From assembly GCF_002803155.1 (NCBI RefSeq), contig NZ_NNBP01000038.1:1-64000 (forward strand): DNA of 64,000 bases, written 5' to 3'. Positions within the stretch are counted from its first letter, which is position 1. Every line of letters starts with the position of its first letter. Below, one piece after another: positions 41,609-50,150 of the stretch. The position numbers and the translations under genes are program-made. This stretch comes from Streptomyces sp. CB02959. Lineage in GTDB: Bacteria; Actinomycetota; Actinomycetes; Streptomycetales; Streptomycetaceae. The notes below the pieces were generated by a model. It was not told the origin of the DNA and ran no database searches. It saw nothing but the letters and a program-made list of their open reading frames with translations.

Positions 41609-42286
41609 TCAGAGGCAGTCCGGGTGGCCCCAACCACGCGGCCCCTTGGCCACCTTCGTGCCGGCCTCGTAGGCTCCGCGGCACGCGCCGCAGTGGCCGG
41701 GGAACTTCGCCTTGATGGTGGCGCCCTTCCCGGTGCGCCGGGCGGACCGAGCCGGTGCGCCCGCTCCGCCGCCGGGCCGTTGCAGCGCTTCGGCCCGAGG
41801 CCCCGGAACCGTCAGGTCCCCCCGGGACGTGCCGGCGGCCTGCTGGGTCACGGCGGCGGTGCTGGCCGCCTGGTCGGCGATGGCGTTCAACGGGTCGCCG
41901 TCGACCTGGTGCGCCGGCACGTAGCGGAACTCCACGGCGCGCCCGTCCAACAGCGCGTCGATGCGCACCACGAGCTCGCGGTTGGCGACCGGCTTCTTGG
42001 ACGCCGTCAGCCAGCCGTTCCGCTTCCAGCCGGCGATCCACTTGGTCACCGCGTTCATCGCGTACTGGGAGTCCATGCGGATCTCCAGCGGCAGTGCGGC
42101 GTCCGTGGCTTCCAACAGCTCGGCCAGGGCGGTCAATTCGGCGACGTTGTTGGTTGCCGTCCCCAACGGGCCGGCCTCCCAGCGCGTGGGGTTCCCCTCG
42201 GCGTCGGCGGCGACCCAGGCCCAGGCGGCACGCCCGGGATTACCTTTGCTGGCCCCGTCACAGGCAGCGATGATGCGATCGGACAT
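41609..42286 (-). CDS. rnhA: Ribonuclease HI with Cys/His C-terminal extension
   Basis: The 225-residue protein has the RNase H catalytic set: IIAACDGASKGNPGRAAWAW (first Asp), NNVAELTALAELLEA (Glu), EIRMDSQYAMNAVTKWIAGW (Asp) and HQVDGDPLNAIADQAAS (His/Asp). It cleaves RNA in RNA-DNA hybrids. After residue 150 a Pro/Ala/Gln linker leads to GHCGACRGAYEAGTKVAKGP, RGWGHPDCL, a possible CxxC...HxxC zinc site. It starts at ATG 42286, with a weak GGGG. It is convergent with the TetR gene before it. Confidence 0.9.
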   Translation of the reverse strand: MSDRIIAACDGASKGNPGRAAWAWVAADAEGNPTRWEAGPLGTATNNVAELTALAELLEATDAALPLEIRMDSQYAMNAVTKWIAGWKRNGWLTASKKPVANRELVVRIDALLDGRAVEFRYVPAHQVDGDPLNAIADQAASTAAVTQQAAGTSRGDLTVPGPRAEALQRPGGGAGAPARSARRTGKGATIKAKFPGHCGACRGAYEAGTKVAKGPRGWGHPDCL

Positions 42287-42338
42287 CCCCAGATCATGCC
42301 ACGTCCGACGACGGCCGAGCCACGTCGCACCGCCATGC

Positions 42339-42376
42339 ATAGACATTGTCTACCCGCCCCTGGTAGACAGTGTCTA
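42339..42376. promoter_or_regulatory. Twin TAGACA-N-TGTCTA operators over the TetR start
   Basis: TAGACATTGTCTA (42339-42351) and TAGACAGTGTCTA (42364-42376) are perfect 13-bp palindromes 25 bp apart, and they also form a larger dyad together. The second ends on the A of the TetR start codon ATG 42376, so bound repressor would block transcription or initiation directly. Strong autoregulation of the TetR-MFS pair is likely. Confidence 0.8.
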
Positions 42377-43035
42377 TGCAGAGTGGGAATTCCCTTCGGG
42401 AGCGCTTGGTCGACGTCGGGGTGGAGCTCGTCCTGACGGAGGGCTCGACGTCGCTCGGACTGCGCGAGATCGCGCGCCGGGCAGGCGTGTCGCACGGGGC
42501 ACCCCGTCGGTACTTCCCGACGCACCACGCGTTGCTCTCCGCGATCGCCCGCCGCGGCTTCGCGGACCTCGGCGCCGAGTTCACCGCCGCGCTCGCCGCC
42601 GCGACGACGCCGCGCGCCCAGTTGCAGGCCGTGGCCCGGGCCTACGTCGGGTACGCACTGGAACGGCGCGGCATGTTCGAGTTGATGTTCCGCCACGACC
42701 TGCTCGACAGCACGCAGCAAGGCTCCGACCCGCCCCGGCTGCGGGAGACGACCCTGCCGCTCTTCGAGCGCGTCGTCGCCCTCGTCGCCCAATGCAGAGC
42801 GGAACGGCACCGGGCAGCGGAAGAGCCGCCCACCGTCACGGCCGCCGCCCTGTGGTCCAACCTGCACGGCCTCGCACAGCTGTGGGCGTGGGGCAGCCTG
42901 CCACTCGTGCTCGAAGCCGAACCGCCCGGCGCCGCGCGACACGACGCCGGGCCGGAGCAGCCCGCCCCACTCGACGCACTCGACCCACTCCTCACGCGGG
43001 TGCTCGACGCGCACCTGGGTCCGGTGGGCCCGTGA
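42376..43035 (+). CDS. TetR-family regulator, transporter-linked
   Basis: The 219-residue protein has the TetR HTH (RLVDVGVELVLTEGSTSLGL, REIARRAGVSHGAPRRYFPT) and a TetR_C_33/WHG-like ligand domain (ALERRGMFELMFRHDLLDST; ALWSNLHGLAQLWAWGSLPL). No Shine-Dalgarno sequence precedes ATG 42376 and the operator runs into the start codon, so the transcript may be leaderless. Its end overlaps the MFS gene (GTGA). It probably represses itself and the transporter until a toxic ligand binds. Confidence 0.9.
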   Translation: MQSGNSLRERLVDVGVELVLTEGSTSLGLREIARRAGVSHGAPRRYFPTHHALLSAIARRGFADLGAEFTAALAAATTPRAQLQAVARAYVGYALERRGMFELMFRHDLLDSTQQGSDPPRLRETTLPLFERVVALVAQCRAERHRAAEEPPTVTAAALWSNLHGLAQLWAWGSLPLVLEAEPPGAARHDAGPEQPAPLDALDPLLTRVLDAHLGPVGP

Positions 43036-44495
43036 CCGCTCCCTCGCGGCGACCCGTCGCACTGCTGGTCAGCGTCGCCGGAGCGATGCTCGTCGCGCTG
43101 GACGGGACGGTGCTGCTGGTGGCGCAACCCGGTCTGCGCCACGATCTCGGCGCGGACGTGGCACGGGTCCAGTGGACGAGCACCGGCTATCTGCTCGCGG
43201 TCGCCTCGCTCCTCGTCATCGCCGGACGACTCGGTGACCGGTACGGGCACCAGCGCCTGCTCTTCACCGGGGTGCTCGGCTTCGGGGCCGCCTCGGCCGG
43301 GATCGCGCTCGCCCCGTCGATCGGCTGGGTCATCGGCCTGCGTGCCGCCCAGGGCGTGTTCGGCGCGCTGCTGCAACCAGCGACCCTCGCGTTGTTGCGG
43401 CTGACCTACCCACCGGACCGACTCGGTGCGGCGGTCGCGCTCCGCACCAGCGCGATCGCCGTGGCCGCCGGCGCCGGTCCGGTCCTCGGCGGCGTCCTCG
43501 TCGTACACCTGGGCTGGCGTGCCGTGTTCTGGGCCAATGTGCCCGTGGCGGCGCTGATCGCCGCACTCGCGCTGACCGTCCGCCCGCCGGTGCCGCGTCC
43601 GGCGCGCGCTGCGCGGCTCGACCTCACCGGCGCGGCCCTCCTCGCGACCGTGCTCGCCCTCCTGGTCCACACGCTGACCGGCGTACCGGAGCACGGCTGG
43701 ACCGCCGCACCGACGCTGTGCGGCCTCGCGGCCGTCGGGACCCTCACCGTCGTGCTCGTCCGACACGAACGCCGGATCGCGGACCCGGTCGTGCCGCGTG
43801 CCGTGGCGCGGTCCGTGCCGGTGACGGCGTCGATGGCACTCCTGCTCGCCGCCTCCGCCGGCCTGTTCGGCGCGCTGTTCACGGCCACGTTCGCCCTCCA
43901 GGACGTGCTGCGCCTCGACCCGCTCACCAGCGGCCTGCGCGTCCTTCCGCTGACCGTGTTGATGGTCCTCGGCGCGCCCCTCGCCGGCGCGGCGCTGCGT
44001 CGCCACGGCCCGCGTCGCAGCGCGCTGGCCGGAACGGCCCTCCTCGCCGTCGGCGTCGCCGGGCTGTCCCGGCTCGACGCGACCAGCGCCTGGTGGGCCA
44101 TGGGCGCGGCCTTCGCCGTGATGGGCGCGGGGTTCGCCACCGTGATGGTCACCGCCACGGGCACCGTGGTCGGTGACGCACCGCCCGGCTGTGCGGGGGT
44201 CGTCGGCGGACTGAAGCAGACGGCCGTGAACGTCGGCCCGACGCTCGGCATCGCCGTCGCCGCCAGTACGGCCGCAACACCGGCCCACGGCTCGACCGAC
44301 AGCGCCGCCGCGTTCGCCGGAGCCATGAGCACCGCCCTGTTGCTCCTGGCCGGCTGCGCGGCTCTCGGCCTCCTCCCGGCGGCACTGCTACCCGGCCGCA
44401 CCACCGACCGCGCGCACCCCGAGACACCGGCCCGAGAAGGCGTTGCGGAAGGGGTCGCGTCCGCCGCCAAAGAGGCGTCGATCGCGACCAGTTGA
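43032..44495 (+). CDS. MFS drug transporter (DHA2-like)
   Basis: The 487-residue membrane protein starts at GTG 43032 inside the TetR stop. The N-terminus VALLVSVAGAMLVALDGTVL, LLVAQPGLRHDLGADVARVQ is the LDxTVVxVALP-type DHA2 motif D1. GRLGDRYGHQRLLFTGVLGF (motif A) and AVAAGAGPVLGGVLVVHLGW (motif C) follow. About 14 segments are present. It probably gives export-based resistance under control of the preceding TetR. Confidence 0.9.
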   Translation: MTAPSRRPVALLVSVAGAMLVALDGTVLLVAQPGLRHDLGADVARVQWTSTGYLLAVASLLVIAGRLGDRYGHQRLLFTGVLGFGAASAGIALAPSIGWVIGLRAAQGVFGALLQPATLALLRLTYPPDRLGAAVALRTSAIAVAAGAGPVLGGVLVVHLGWRAVFWANVPVAALIAALALTVRPPVPRPARAARLDLTGAALLATVLALLVHTLTGVPEHGWTAAPTLCGLAAVGTLTVVLVRHERRIADPVVPRAVARSVPVTASMALLLAASAGLFGALFTATFALQDVLRLDPLTSGLRVLPLTVLMVLGAPLAGAALRRHGPRRSALAGTALLAVGVAGLSRLDATSAWWAMGAAFAVMGAGFATVMVTATGTVVGDAPPGCAGVVGGLKQTAVNVGPTLGIAVAASTAATPAHGSTDSAAAFAGAMSTALLLLAGCAALGLLPAALLPGRTTDRAHPETPAREGVAEGVASAAKEASIATS

Positions 44496-44563
44496 GCGTC
44501 AGCGGGGGCACCCGACCGCAGGACGGATGGCGCGGCGGGCGATACCGCGACCCGAACAAGGCC

Positions 44564-44598
44564 GTGGCCCGGGTACGCGGGGTGCGTACCCGGGCCAC
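44564..44598. terminator. Bidirectional terminator hairpin, 15-bp perfect stem
   Basis: GTGGCCCGGGTACGC and GCGTACCCGGGCCAC pair perfectly around a GGGGT loop. The hairpin lies between the convergent MFS (stop 44495) and SRPBCC (stop 44630) genes. Confidence 0.85.
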
Positions 44599-44629
44599 GT
44601 GGCCGGGAGCCGCGGTGGCGGCGGTGGTG

Positions 44630-45049
44630 TCAGCCGGCGAGGGTCGCGTGGAGGGCGTCGAGGCCGTCGGCGTAGATCCCGGTGAACAGGTCGACGACCT
44701 CCTGCTCGGTCGCGTTGTCGGGGTTGAAGCGGCCGGACCACTGGACCTCGGCGACGTCGTCGCGGCCGGGGACCGCGTGGACGCGGAGGGTGGAGACGTA
44801 CCCGTTGACCGGGAAGGGCGCCTGGAGGATGGCGTAGCTGTACTGGCGCTCGGTCTCGTTGAAGTCGACGAGGCGCTCGATGACGACCTCGCCCTCGGGG
44901 TTCTTGAGGCGGCGGACGCGGCCGCCTTCGAGGGCGGTGCTCTCGGGGATGTAGGGCAGCCAGTCGGGCAGGGCGTCGAAGCCGCCGATGAGGCTCCACA
45001 CCTTGTCGGGCGAGGCGGGGACGATGCGGCTGACGGAGGTGGAGGCCAT
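44630..45049 (-). CDS. SRPBCC-family protein (polyketide cyclase/dehydrase-like)
   Basis: The 139-residue protein has the START/Bet v1-like fold seen in polyketide cyclases and the MxaD type: SVSRIVPASPDKVWSLIGGF, DALPDWLPYIPESTALEGGR, VIERLVDFNETERQYSYAIL, and a long C-terminal helix TEQEVVDLFTGIYADGLDAL. AGGAGA precedes ATG 45049. It binds a hydrophobic ligand in a deep cavity; no catalytic residue can be assigned. It lies directly behind a broken aldo/keto reductase with which it probably once formed an operon. Confidence 0.85.
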   Translation of the reverse strand: MASTSVSRIVPASPDKVWSLIGGFDALPDWLPYIPESTALEGGRVRRLKNPEGEVVIERLVDFNETERQYSYAILQAPFPVNGYVSTLRVHAVPGRDDVAEVQWSGRFNPDNATEQEVVDLFTGIYADGLDALHATLAG

Positions 45050-45093
45050 GATCGATTCTCCTGGATTGCGGTGCTGGGGTGGGGGCGTGCTGG

Positions 45094-45669
45094 TCAGGCG
45101 CCGTTGGGCAGCGGGGCGGCGAGGCTGACAAGGCCGGCGGCGCGCCTGCCAGAACGCGGCCGGGACGGTCTCGTGGAGGGCGGCGACGTCCTCGGCGATG
45201 CGGCTCGGGCGGGTGGCGCCGGGGATGACCGCGGCGGCCGCCGGGTGGGCGAGCGAGAACTGGAGGGCGGCGGCCTTGATGGAGACGCCGTGCTTCTCGG
45301 CCAGGGCCTTCAGGCGGGAGACCTTCTCCACGATCTCCGGCGGGGCCTGCTGGTACTCGAAGTGCGCGCCGCCGGCCAGGACGCCGGGCCGAGATCGCGG
45401 GCGCCCTCCTCCTTCTCGTCGAGGATGACGCGGCCGACCTTGGTGGACAGGACGTAGGCGTCGCGCGGCTTGGTGGCGAGGACTTCGCCGAGGCGGGACT
45501 CGGACAGGCCCGCGCCGTAGAAGGGGGCGGTGTCGAAGTAGCGGACGCCCTGGTCCCAGGCAGCCTCGACGGTGGCGGCGGCCTCCTCGTCGGGGATCGC
45601 GCGGAACATGTTGCCGAGGGGGGCGGTGCCGAAGCCGAGCCGGCCGGGAAGGATGTGCTTGAGGGACAT
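45094..45669 (-). pseudogene. Aldo/keto reductase with its middle deleted
   Basis: From ATG 45669 the minus strand encodes the AKR N-terminus (RLGFGTAPLGNMFRAIPDEE, AWDQGVRYFDTAPFYGAGLS with catalytic Asp/Tyr, DAYVLSTKVGRVI). Near 45385 it jumps in another frame to the C-terminal quarter (GVLAGGAHFEYQQAPPEIVE; AALQFSLAHPAAAAVIPGAT; EDVAALHETVPAAFW). A last shift leads to RAAGLVSLAAPLPNGA and stop at 45094. About 140 central residues, including the catalytic His region, are missing. Inactive. Confidence 0.8.
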
Positions 45670-46103
45670 GACGGTGCCTTGCCTTGTGATCGGTGCCGTG
45701 GTGCCGGGGTGTGGGGGCATCCCCGGCGGGCGGGGTAGAGGCATGAGTGGACGGATGCCTCGACGGGTCGGCGGCTGCGCGGGAGGGGCCGCGGCAGTGG
45801 ATGCGCGGCGGCGCCCGGACGGAGCCGGAGGTGCGGCGCAAATAGATGCAGAAGCGCCTTACATGCAATGACAATAGTTGCAGACGCTTGCTAATGCAAG
45901 TGGCTGCCGCGGCGCCGGGCCCGTCCGGCCCGAGTGCCGGACCTGTGAGGCGCGGCGCCTTCCCGCCACCGACCCCACTGCGATCCGGGCAGGCCCGCAA
46001 GCCGCAGGCGGCCGCACCATGACAGTCCGCCGTCCGACAGCCACCGAGGACGACCCCGCGGATATGCCGGGCCTCCGACTCAGAGGACGGCCGGGCCCCC
46101 GAC
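45670..46103. other. Intergenic region with an AT-rich dyad near 45,845-45,900; no gene seen
   Basis: About 430 bp without a plausible gene. Around 45845-45900 the composition drops to AT-rich and holds CTTGCTAATGCAAG (5-bp arms) and several ATGCA/TGCAA half-sites. This looks like a regulated promoter, probably for the broken aldo/keto reductase or for a lost divergent regulator. Confidence 0.4.
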
Positions 46104-46877
46104 TCAGGGGACGATCGTGGGAAGGAGGCCGCCGTCGACGCCGAGCGCCCGGCCCGTGGTCGCCGAGGCCTGCTCGGAAGCCACGTACGTGATCATGCTG
46201 GCCACCTCGTGGGGGCGGATCAGGCGTCGGAGCAGGGACGCGGCCGCACGGTTCTCGGCCAGGTAGCGCCGCTCCTGCTCGGCGGGGTCCAGGCCGGGGT
46301 AGAGCTCGTCGAACATGGCCAGCACGCCGTCGCTCATCGTCGGTCCGGAGAGCACGCAGTTCACCGTGACCCCGGTCCCGGCGACCTCCTGGGCCATGCC
46401 CCGGGAGACCGCCAGCTGCGCCGTCTTGGTCATCCCGTACTGGACCATGTCCGGCGGCGTCTGGACGCCCGCCTCACTGCTGACGAAGATCACGCGACCC
46501 CAGCCGCGGCCGACCATCCGCGGCGCGTAGTGGCGGGCCAGGCGCACGCCGGAGAGCACGTTGACCTCGTAGAAGCGCAGCCAGTCCGCGTCGGGGATCT
46601 CGAAGACGGGCTTGGTCTCGAAGATGCCGGTGTTGTTGACCAGGATGTCGACGTCGGGCAGTTGCCGGATCAGCTCGGTCGTTCCTTCGGCGGTGCCGAC
46701 GTCGGCGGCGATGCCGTGGCCGCCGATCCGCTTCGCCGTCTCGGCGACGCGGTCGGCGTTGCGGCCGTTGACCACGACGTCGGCACCGGCGGCGGCCAGG
46801 GCCTGCGCGGCCGCCGCGCCGATTCCCGCTGTCGACCCGGTGACCAGCGCGGTACGTCCCTTGAGATCGATCTGCAT
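46104..46877 (-). CDS. SDR-family oxidoreductase
   Basis: The 257-residue classical SDR has the cofactor loop GRTALVTGSTAGIGAAAAQA (TGxxxGIG), DVDILVNNTGIFETKPVFEI (NNxG), VIFVSSEAGVQTPPDMVQYG, MTKTAQ (catalytic Ser, YxxxK) and VTVNCVLSGPTMSDGVLAMF. Arg39-type positions (NGRNADRV) suggest NADPH. It starts at ATG 46877, with AGGAG 8 bp upstream. It lies 53 bp after the 6-phosphogluconate dehydrogenase on the same strand. Substrate unknown. Confidence 0.9.
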   Translation of the reverse strand: MQIDLKGRTALVTGSTAGIGAAAAQALAAAGADVVVNGRNADRVAETAKRIGGHGIAADVGTAEGTTELIRQLPDVDILVNNTGIFETKPVFEIPDADWLRFYEVNVLSGVRLARHYAPRMVGRGWGRVIFVSSEAGVQTPPDMVQYGMTKTAQLAVSRGMAQEVAGTGVTVNCVLSGPTMSDGVLAMFDELYPGLDPAEQERRYLAENRAAASLLRRLIRPHEVASMITYVASEQASATTGRALGVDGGLLPTIVP

Positions 46878-46930
46878 CGCAGGAGCACCTCCCCATGGGT
46901 GGGTTGCGGCCCGCCGACGGCAGGCCGCGG

Positions 46931-48385
46931 CTACGCGGCCCCGCCGTCCGTCCGCACCTCGGGACGGCCGGGCTCGGCCCAGCGGGTGTGGAAGGTGCCC
47001 GCTCGGTCGGTGCGGCGGTACGTGTGGGCGCCGAAGAAGTCGCGCTGCCCCTGGATCAGGGCGGCCGGCAGGTGCTCGCTGCGCAGGGTGTCGTAGAAGG
47101 CGAGCGCGGTGGAGAACGCCGGCACGGGGATGCCCTGCCGGGCCGCGCTCGCCACGACCGTGCGCCAGGCCGTCTGGGCGTCGGAGACCTCCGCCGCGAA
47201 CTGCTCCTCGGCGAGCAGGCCGACCAGGCTGGGGTTGGCGGCGTGGGCGGCGCGGATCCGGTCGAGGAACGCGGCGCGGATGATGCAGCCGCCGCGCCAG
47301 ATCTTCGCCACCGCTCCGAGGTCGATGTCCCAGCCGAACTCGGCCGCGCCATCGCGGATCATGGTCCACCCCTGGTCGTAGGCGATGACCTTCGACGCGT
47401 AGAGGGCCTGCTCGACGTCCTGGGTGAAGCGGTCGGCCTCCTGCGGGCTCATCGCGTGCGGGGTGCCGCCGGGCAGCGGCCGGTAGACCTCGCGCAGCTC
47501 GGCCCGGGAGGAGGCGACCCGGGCGAAGGTGGCCTGGGCGATGGCGGTGACCGGGGAGCCGAGGTCGAGGGCGGTCTGCACGGTCCAGCGCCCGGTGCCC
47601 TTCTGCTCCGCGGCGTCCCGGACGATGTCGACGAAGGGCTTGCCGGTGTCGGCGTCGGTGTGGGCGAGGACCTCGGCGGTGATCTCGATCAGGTAGGAGT
47701 CGAGGCGCCCCTGGTTCCAGCGCCTGAAGATCTCGGCGATCTCGGTGGGGGCGTACCCGCCGACCGCGCGCAGGAGGTGGTACGCCTCGGCGATGAGCTG
47801 CATGTCGGCGTACTCGATGCCGTTGTGCACCATCTTCACGAAGTGGCCGGCGCCGTCGGTGCCGATATGGGTGCAACAGGGATCGCCGTCCACGTGGGCG
47901 CTGATCTTCTCCAGCATGGGGCCGAGGACCGTGTAGGACTCGGCGGAGCCGCCGGGCATGATCGAGGGGCCGTGCAGCGCGCCCTCCTCACCTCCGGAGA
48001 CGCCACTGCCGACGAAGTGGATGCCGCGCTCGCGCAGCGACTGCTCGCGGCGGCGGGTGTCGGCGAAGTGCGCGTTGCCGCCGTCGATGATCATGTCGCC
48101 CGGCTCCAGCAGTGGGGCGAACTCCTCGATGACCGCGTCGGTGGGCCGGCCGGCCTTCACCATCGTCAACAGCCGGCGCGGACGCTCCAGTGCGGCCACG
48201 AAGTCCTGCGGCGACTCCGCCGGGACGAACGTGCCCTCGTGGCCGAACTCCTCGACCAGGGCCCGGGTCCGGGCGGAGGTGCGGTTGTGCACCGCGACCG
48301 TGTAGCCGTTGCGGGCGAAGTTCCGCGCCAGGTTGCGGCCCATGACCGCCAGCCCTGTCACGCCGATCTGTGCCGATGCCTCCAT
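46931..48385 (-). CDS. gnd: 6-phosphogluconate dehydrogenase, decarboxylating
   Basis: The 484-residue protein is the long-form enzyme: IGVTGLAVMGRNLARNFARN (NADP site), IIDGGNAHFADTRRREQSL, GIHFVGSGVSGGEEGALHGP, the substrate helix HFVKMVHNGIEYADMQLIAE (catalytic Lys/His/Asn), ATFARVASSRAEL, and the C-terminal FFGAHTYRRTDRAGTFHTRW. It oxidises 6-phosphogluconate to ribulose-5-phosphate and CO2, giving NADPH. GGGAGGAAG precedes ATG 48385. This may be a second, accessory copy to the housekeeping gene. Confidence 0.95.
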   Translation of the reverse strand: MEASAQIGVTGLAVMGRNLARNFARNGYTVAVHNRTSARTRALVEEFGHEGTFVPAESPQDFVAALERPRRLLTMVKAGRPTDAVIEEFAPLLEPGDMIIDGGNAHFADTRRREQSLRERGIHFVGSGVSGGEEGALHGPSIMPGGSAESYTVLGPMLEKISAHVDGDPCCTHIGTDGAGHFVKMVHNGIEYADMQLIAEAYHLLRAVGGYAPTEIAEIFRRWNQGRLDSYLIEITAEVLAHTDADTGKPFVDIVRDAAEQKGTGRWTVQTALDLGSPVTAIAQATFARVASSRAELREVYRPLPGGTPHAMSPQEADRFTQDVEQALYASKVIAYDQGWTMIRDGAAEFGWDIDLGAVAKIWRGGCIIRAAFLDRIRAAHAANPSLVGLLAEEQFAAEVSDAQTAWRTVVASAARQGIPVPAFSTALAFYDTLRSEHLPAALIQGQRDFFGAHTYRRTDRAGTFHTRWAEPGRPEVRTDGGAA

Positions 48386-48499
48386 GGCAGCGCTTCCTCC
48401 CTCGGACCCTCCGGAATGCGTGCGGACAGGCACCGCGGCCGTCCGGGCCGGGCGTTCAGGTCCATCGGCGCGCTCCACGCACGCGAACGAGCGCCTTGG

Positions 48500-48770
48500 G
48501 CGCCCGGAATAAAGGATCGCCAGCGGACCGTGGGGCCGCGCGGTGTGTTGGCCCGTTCGGATGAACTCCGCCACCTCGTCCGGCACTTCGTACGCCTCCG
48601 GGAAGCAGCCCATGCGCCGGTACGACCCGGCGGGCGAGCCGGTGCTCGTCGGAGTCCGTGGCCATCTCCGCCCAGGCCCGCTCCTCCTCGGACGGCGTGC
48701 AGAACACATGCCGGCCCCACCGGACGCGCCGCACGCGCCCGCGCGGGGTCATCGCGGCGGCGTCGCCGGG
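48500..48770 (-). other. Possible small gene with a frameshift, unrecognised
   Basis: On the minus strand one frame reads MTPRGRVRRVRWGRHVFCTP, SEEERAWAEMATDSDEHRLA and another continues GSYRRMGCFPEAYEVPDEVA, EFIRTGQ. Joined by one shift near 48630 they make a plausible protein of about 75 residues upstream of gnd. No family is recognised, and the start lacks a strong ribosome-binding site. The remaining bases up to 48903 hold nothing clear. Confidence 0.35.
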
Positions 48771-48903
48771 AGAGGATCGGAACAGCGGAACCTGGGACGG
48801 AGCCGAGTCCCTGGCGGCGGCGACAGGGACCAACGCTCAGGACTTCAAGGGCGTCCCAAGGCGGTTTGTCGGCTCGCCTTGGCGGGACCCCTTCGTCGCT
48901 TCG

Positions 48904-49803
48904 TCAGCCCAACGCGCCGACGAGTGCGGGCACATCGGCGAACGCGGCGTCGGCCGGCTGCCCGCAGACCTTGCCCGCGGTCTCCCCGGCGAAGCTGAAC
49001 ACCCCGACCAGTTCCGGGCCGCGTCGCCCCCAGACGACCAGGGGACTGCCGCTGTCCCCGAAGCACATGGTGGTCCGGCCACCGGCCAGATCGCGGGCGC
49101 AGAACATCGATGCCTCATCGACCACCGCCGGGGTCTGGGCGGCGCACTGGGCGTGGGTCCGGACGGTCAGGTCGCCGCGGCGCAGCACATCGCCGCGGAT
49201 CTCCTTGCCTGGCCGGGACGGGTCCGGTGCGGCCGTGGTGCCGTGACTGAAGATCGACACGGGGGTGCCGGGGGCCGGCCGGTGCTGGGCGAGGGGAAGC
49301 GGTGCGACGTCGCGCACCGGTGCGGTGAGCCGGATCTCGGCCAGGTCGTAGGCGGCCGACGACAGCTCCGGGGCCCGGGGGTCGGCGGGGGAGGGGAGCA
49401 GTTCGTACCGCGGGTGGAGGGTGACGCCGCCGATGTCGCGCACGGTGCCGGGGTCCTGGGAGAGCACCGAGGAACCGATGTGCACCTCCGCCTTCCGGAA
49501 GTCCACGCCGTCGAGACAGTGCGCGGCGGTGAGCACCCGGTCCGGGGCGACGAGTGCCCCGCCGCACGAGGCGCGGTTGAGCAGGGGCGCGTCGCCCTTG
49601 ATCGCCAGTGTCGCCAGCCAGGGAGCCGCACCCCGCTGCGGCAGCTGTGTGCCGCCCGACATGGCCTGTGCCGGGCCGGCCGTGCCCAGGACCGCGGCCA
49701 CGCCGACCATGGCCGCGCCGACCGCCGCCCCGGCCCGTGCCCGCCGGGCCGTCCGCCGCCGGCGACCCGCCGCGCCCTCCGCACGTACCACTTCGCTGTT
49801 CAT
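48904..49803 (-). CDS. Secreted trypsin-like serine protease (S1)
   Basis: The 299-residue preproprotein has a twin-Arg-rich N-region and hydrophobic core (AGAAVGAAMVGVAAVLGTAG, PAQA) and then the S1 domain. The catalytic triad is in LTAAHCLDG (His), YDLAEIRLTAPV (Asp) and CFGDSGSPLVVWGRRGPELV (Ser). The N-terminal MSGGTQLPQRGAAPWLATLA replaces the usual IVGG activation site, so zymogen processing differs. The Cys pairs of the fold are present. It should be secreted. GGGAG precedes ATG 49803. Confidence 0.9.
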   Translation of the reverse strand: MNSEVVRAEGAAGRRRRTARRARAGAAVGAAMVGVAAVLGTAGPAQAMSGGTQLPQRGAAPWLATLAIKGDAPLLNRASCGGALVAPDRVLTAAHCLDGVDFRKAEVHIGSSVLSQDPGTVRDIGGVTLHPRYELLPSPADPRAPELSSAAYDLAEIRLTAPVRDVAPLPLAQHRPAPGTPVSIFSHGTTAAPDPSRPGKEIRGDVLRRGDLTVRTHAQCAAQTPAVVDEASMFCARDLAGGRTTMCFGDSGSPLVVWGRRGPELVGVFSFAGETAGKVCGQPADAAFADVPALVGALG

Positions 49804-50095
49804 GTCGCTCCCGTACTCGGCTGTGCCGGATCGATCTCTGCTGAACGTCGATGTCCGAACGTAGTGGCGGGAGTTGGCGGTCGTCGTCAGACCACGGTCG
49901 CGTCCGCCGTCATCCTGCGGACGCACCGACCCTGACCTTTCTCAGGGTGGGTCCCGGGCTCGTCCCGCCCGGCCGCTGGGCGCAGGTGCGGATGTCGCCC
50001 GGCAGGGCGACCCGGCGATCGTCACCGTCCGCAAAGCGGCCCGCGGCAGGCCGCTTGCGGGCGCCGAGAAGTAAGAGGTAAAAGCATTCGGCATT

Positions 50096-50114
50096 TGCCT
50101 AACAGCTTTAGGCA
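50096..50114. promoter_or_regulatory. TetR operator-like dyad TGCCTAA-N5-TTAGGCA
   Basis: A perfect 7-bp inverted repeat lies 36 bp before the TetR start ATG 50151, with a further half-site-like CAGGCA nearer the start. Position and symmetry suit autoregulation. The region 49804-50095 holds the protease promoter and no gene. Confidence 0.65.
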
Positions 50115-50150
50115 TGCGCATAATCACTTCAGGCAAGCGAAGGGGAAGAC

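Noticed and set aside
48540-48720. A DUF4158/Tn3-transposase-like N-terminus upstream of gnd
   Set aside because: The EVPDEVAEFI stretch is too short and the rest of the domain is absent.
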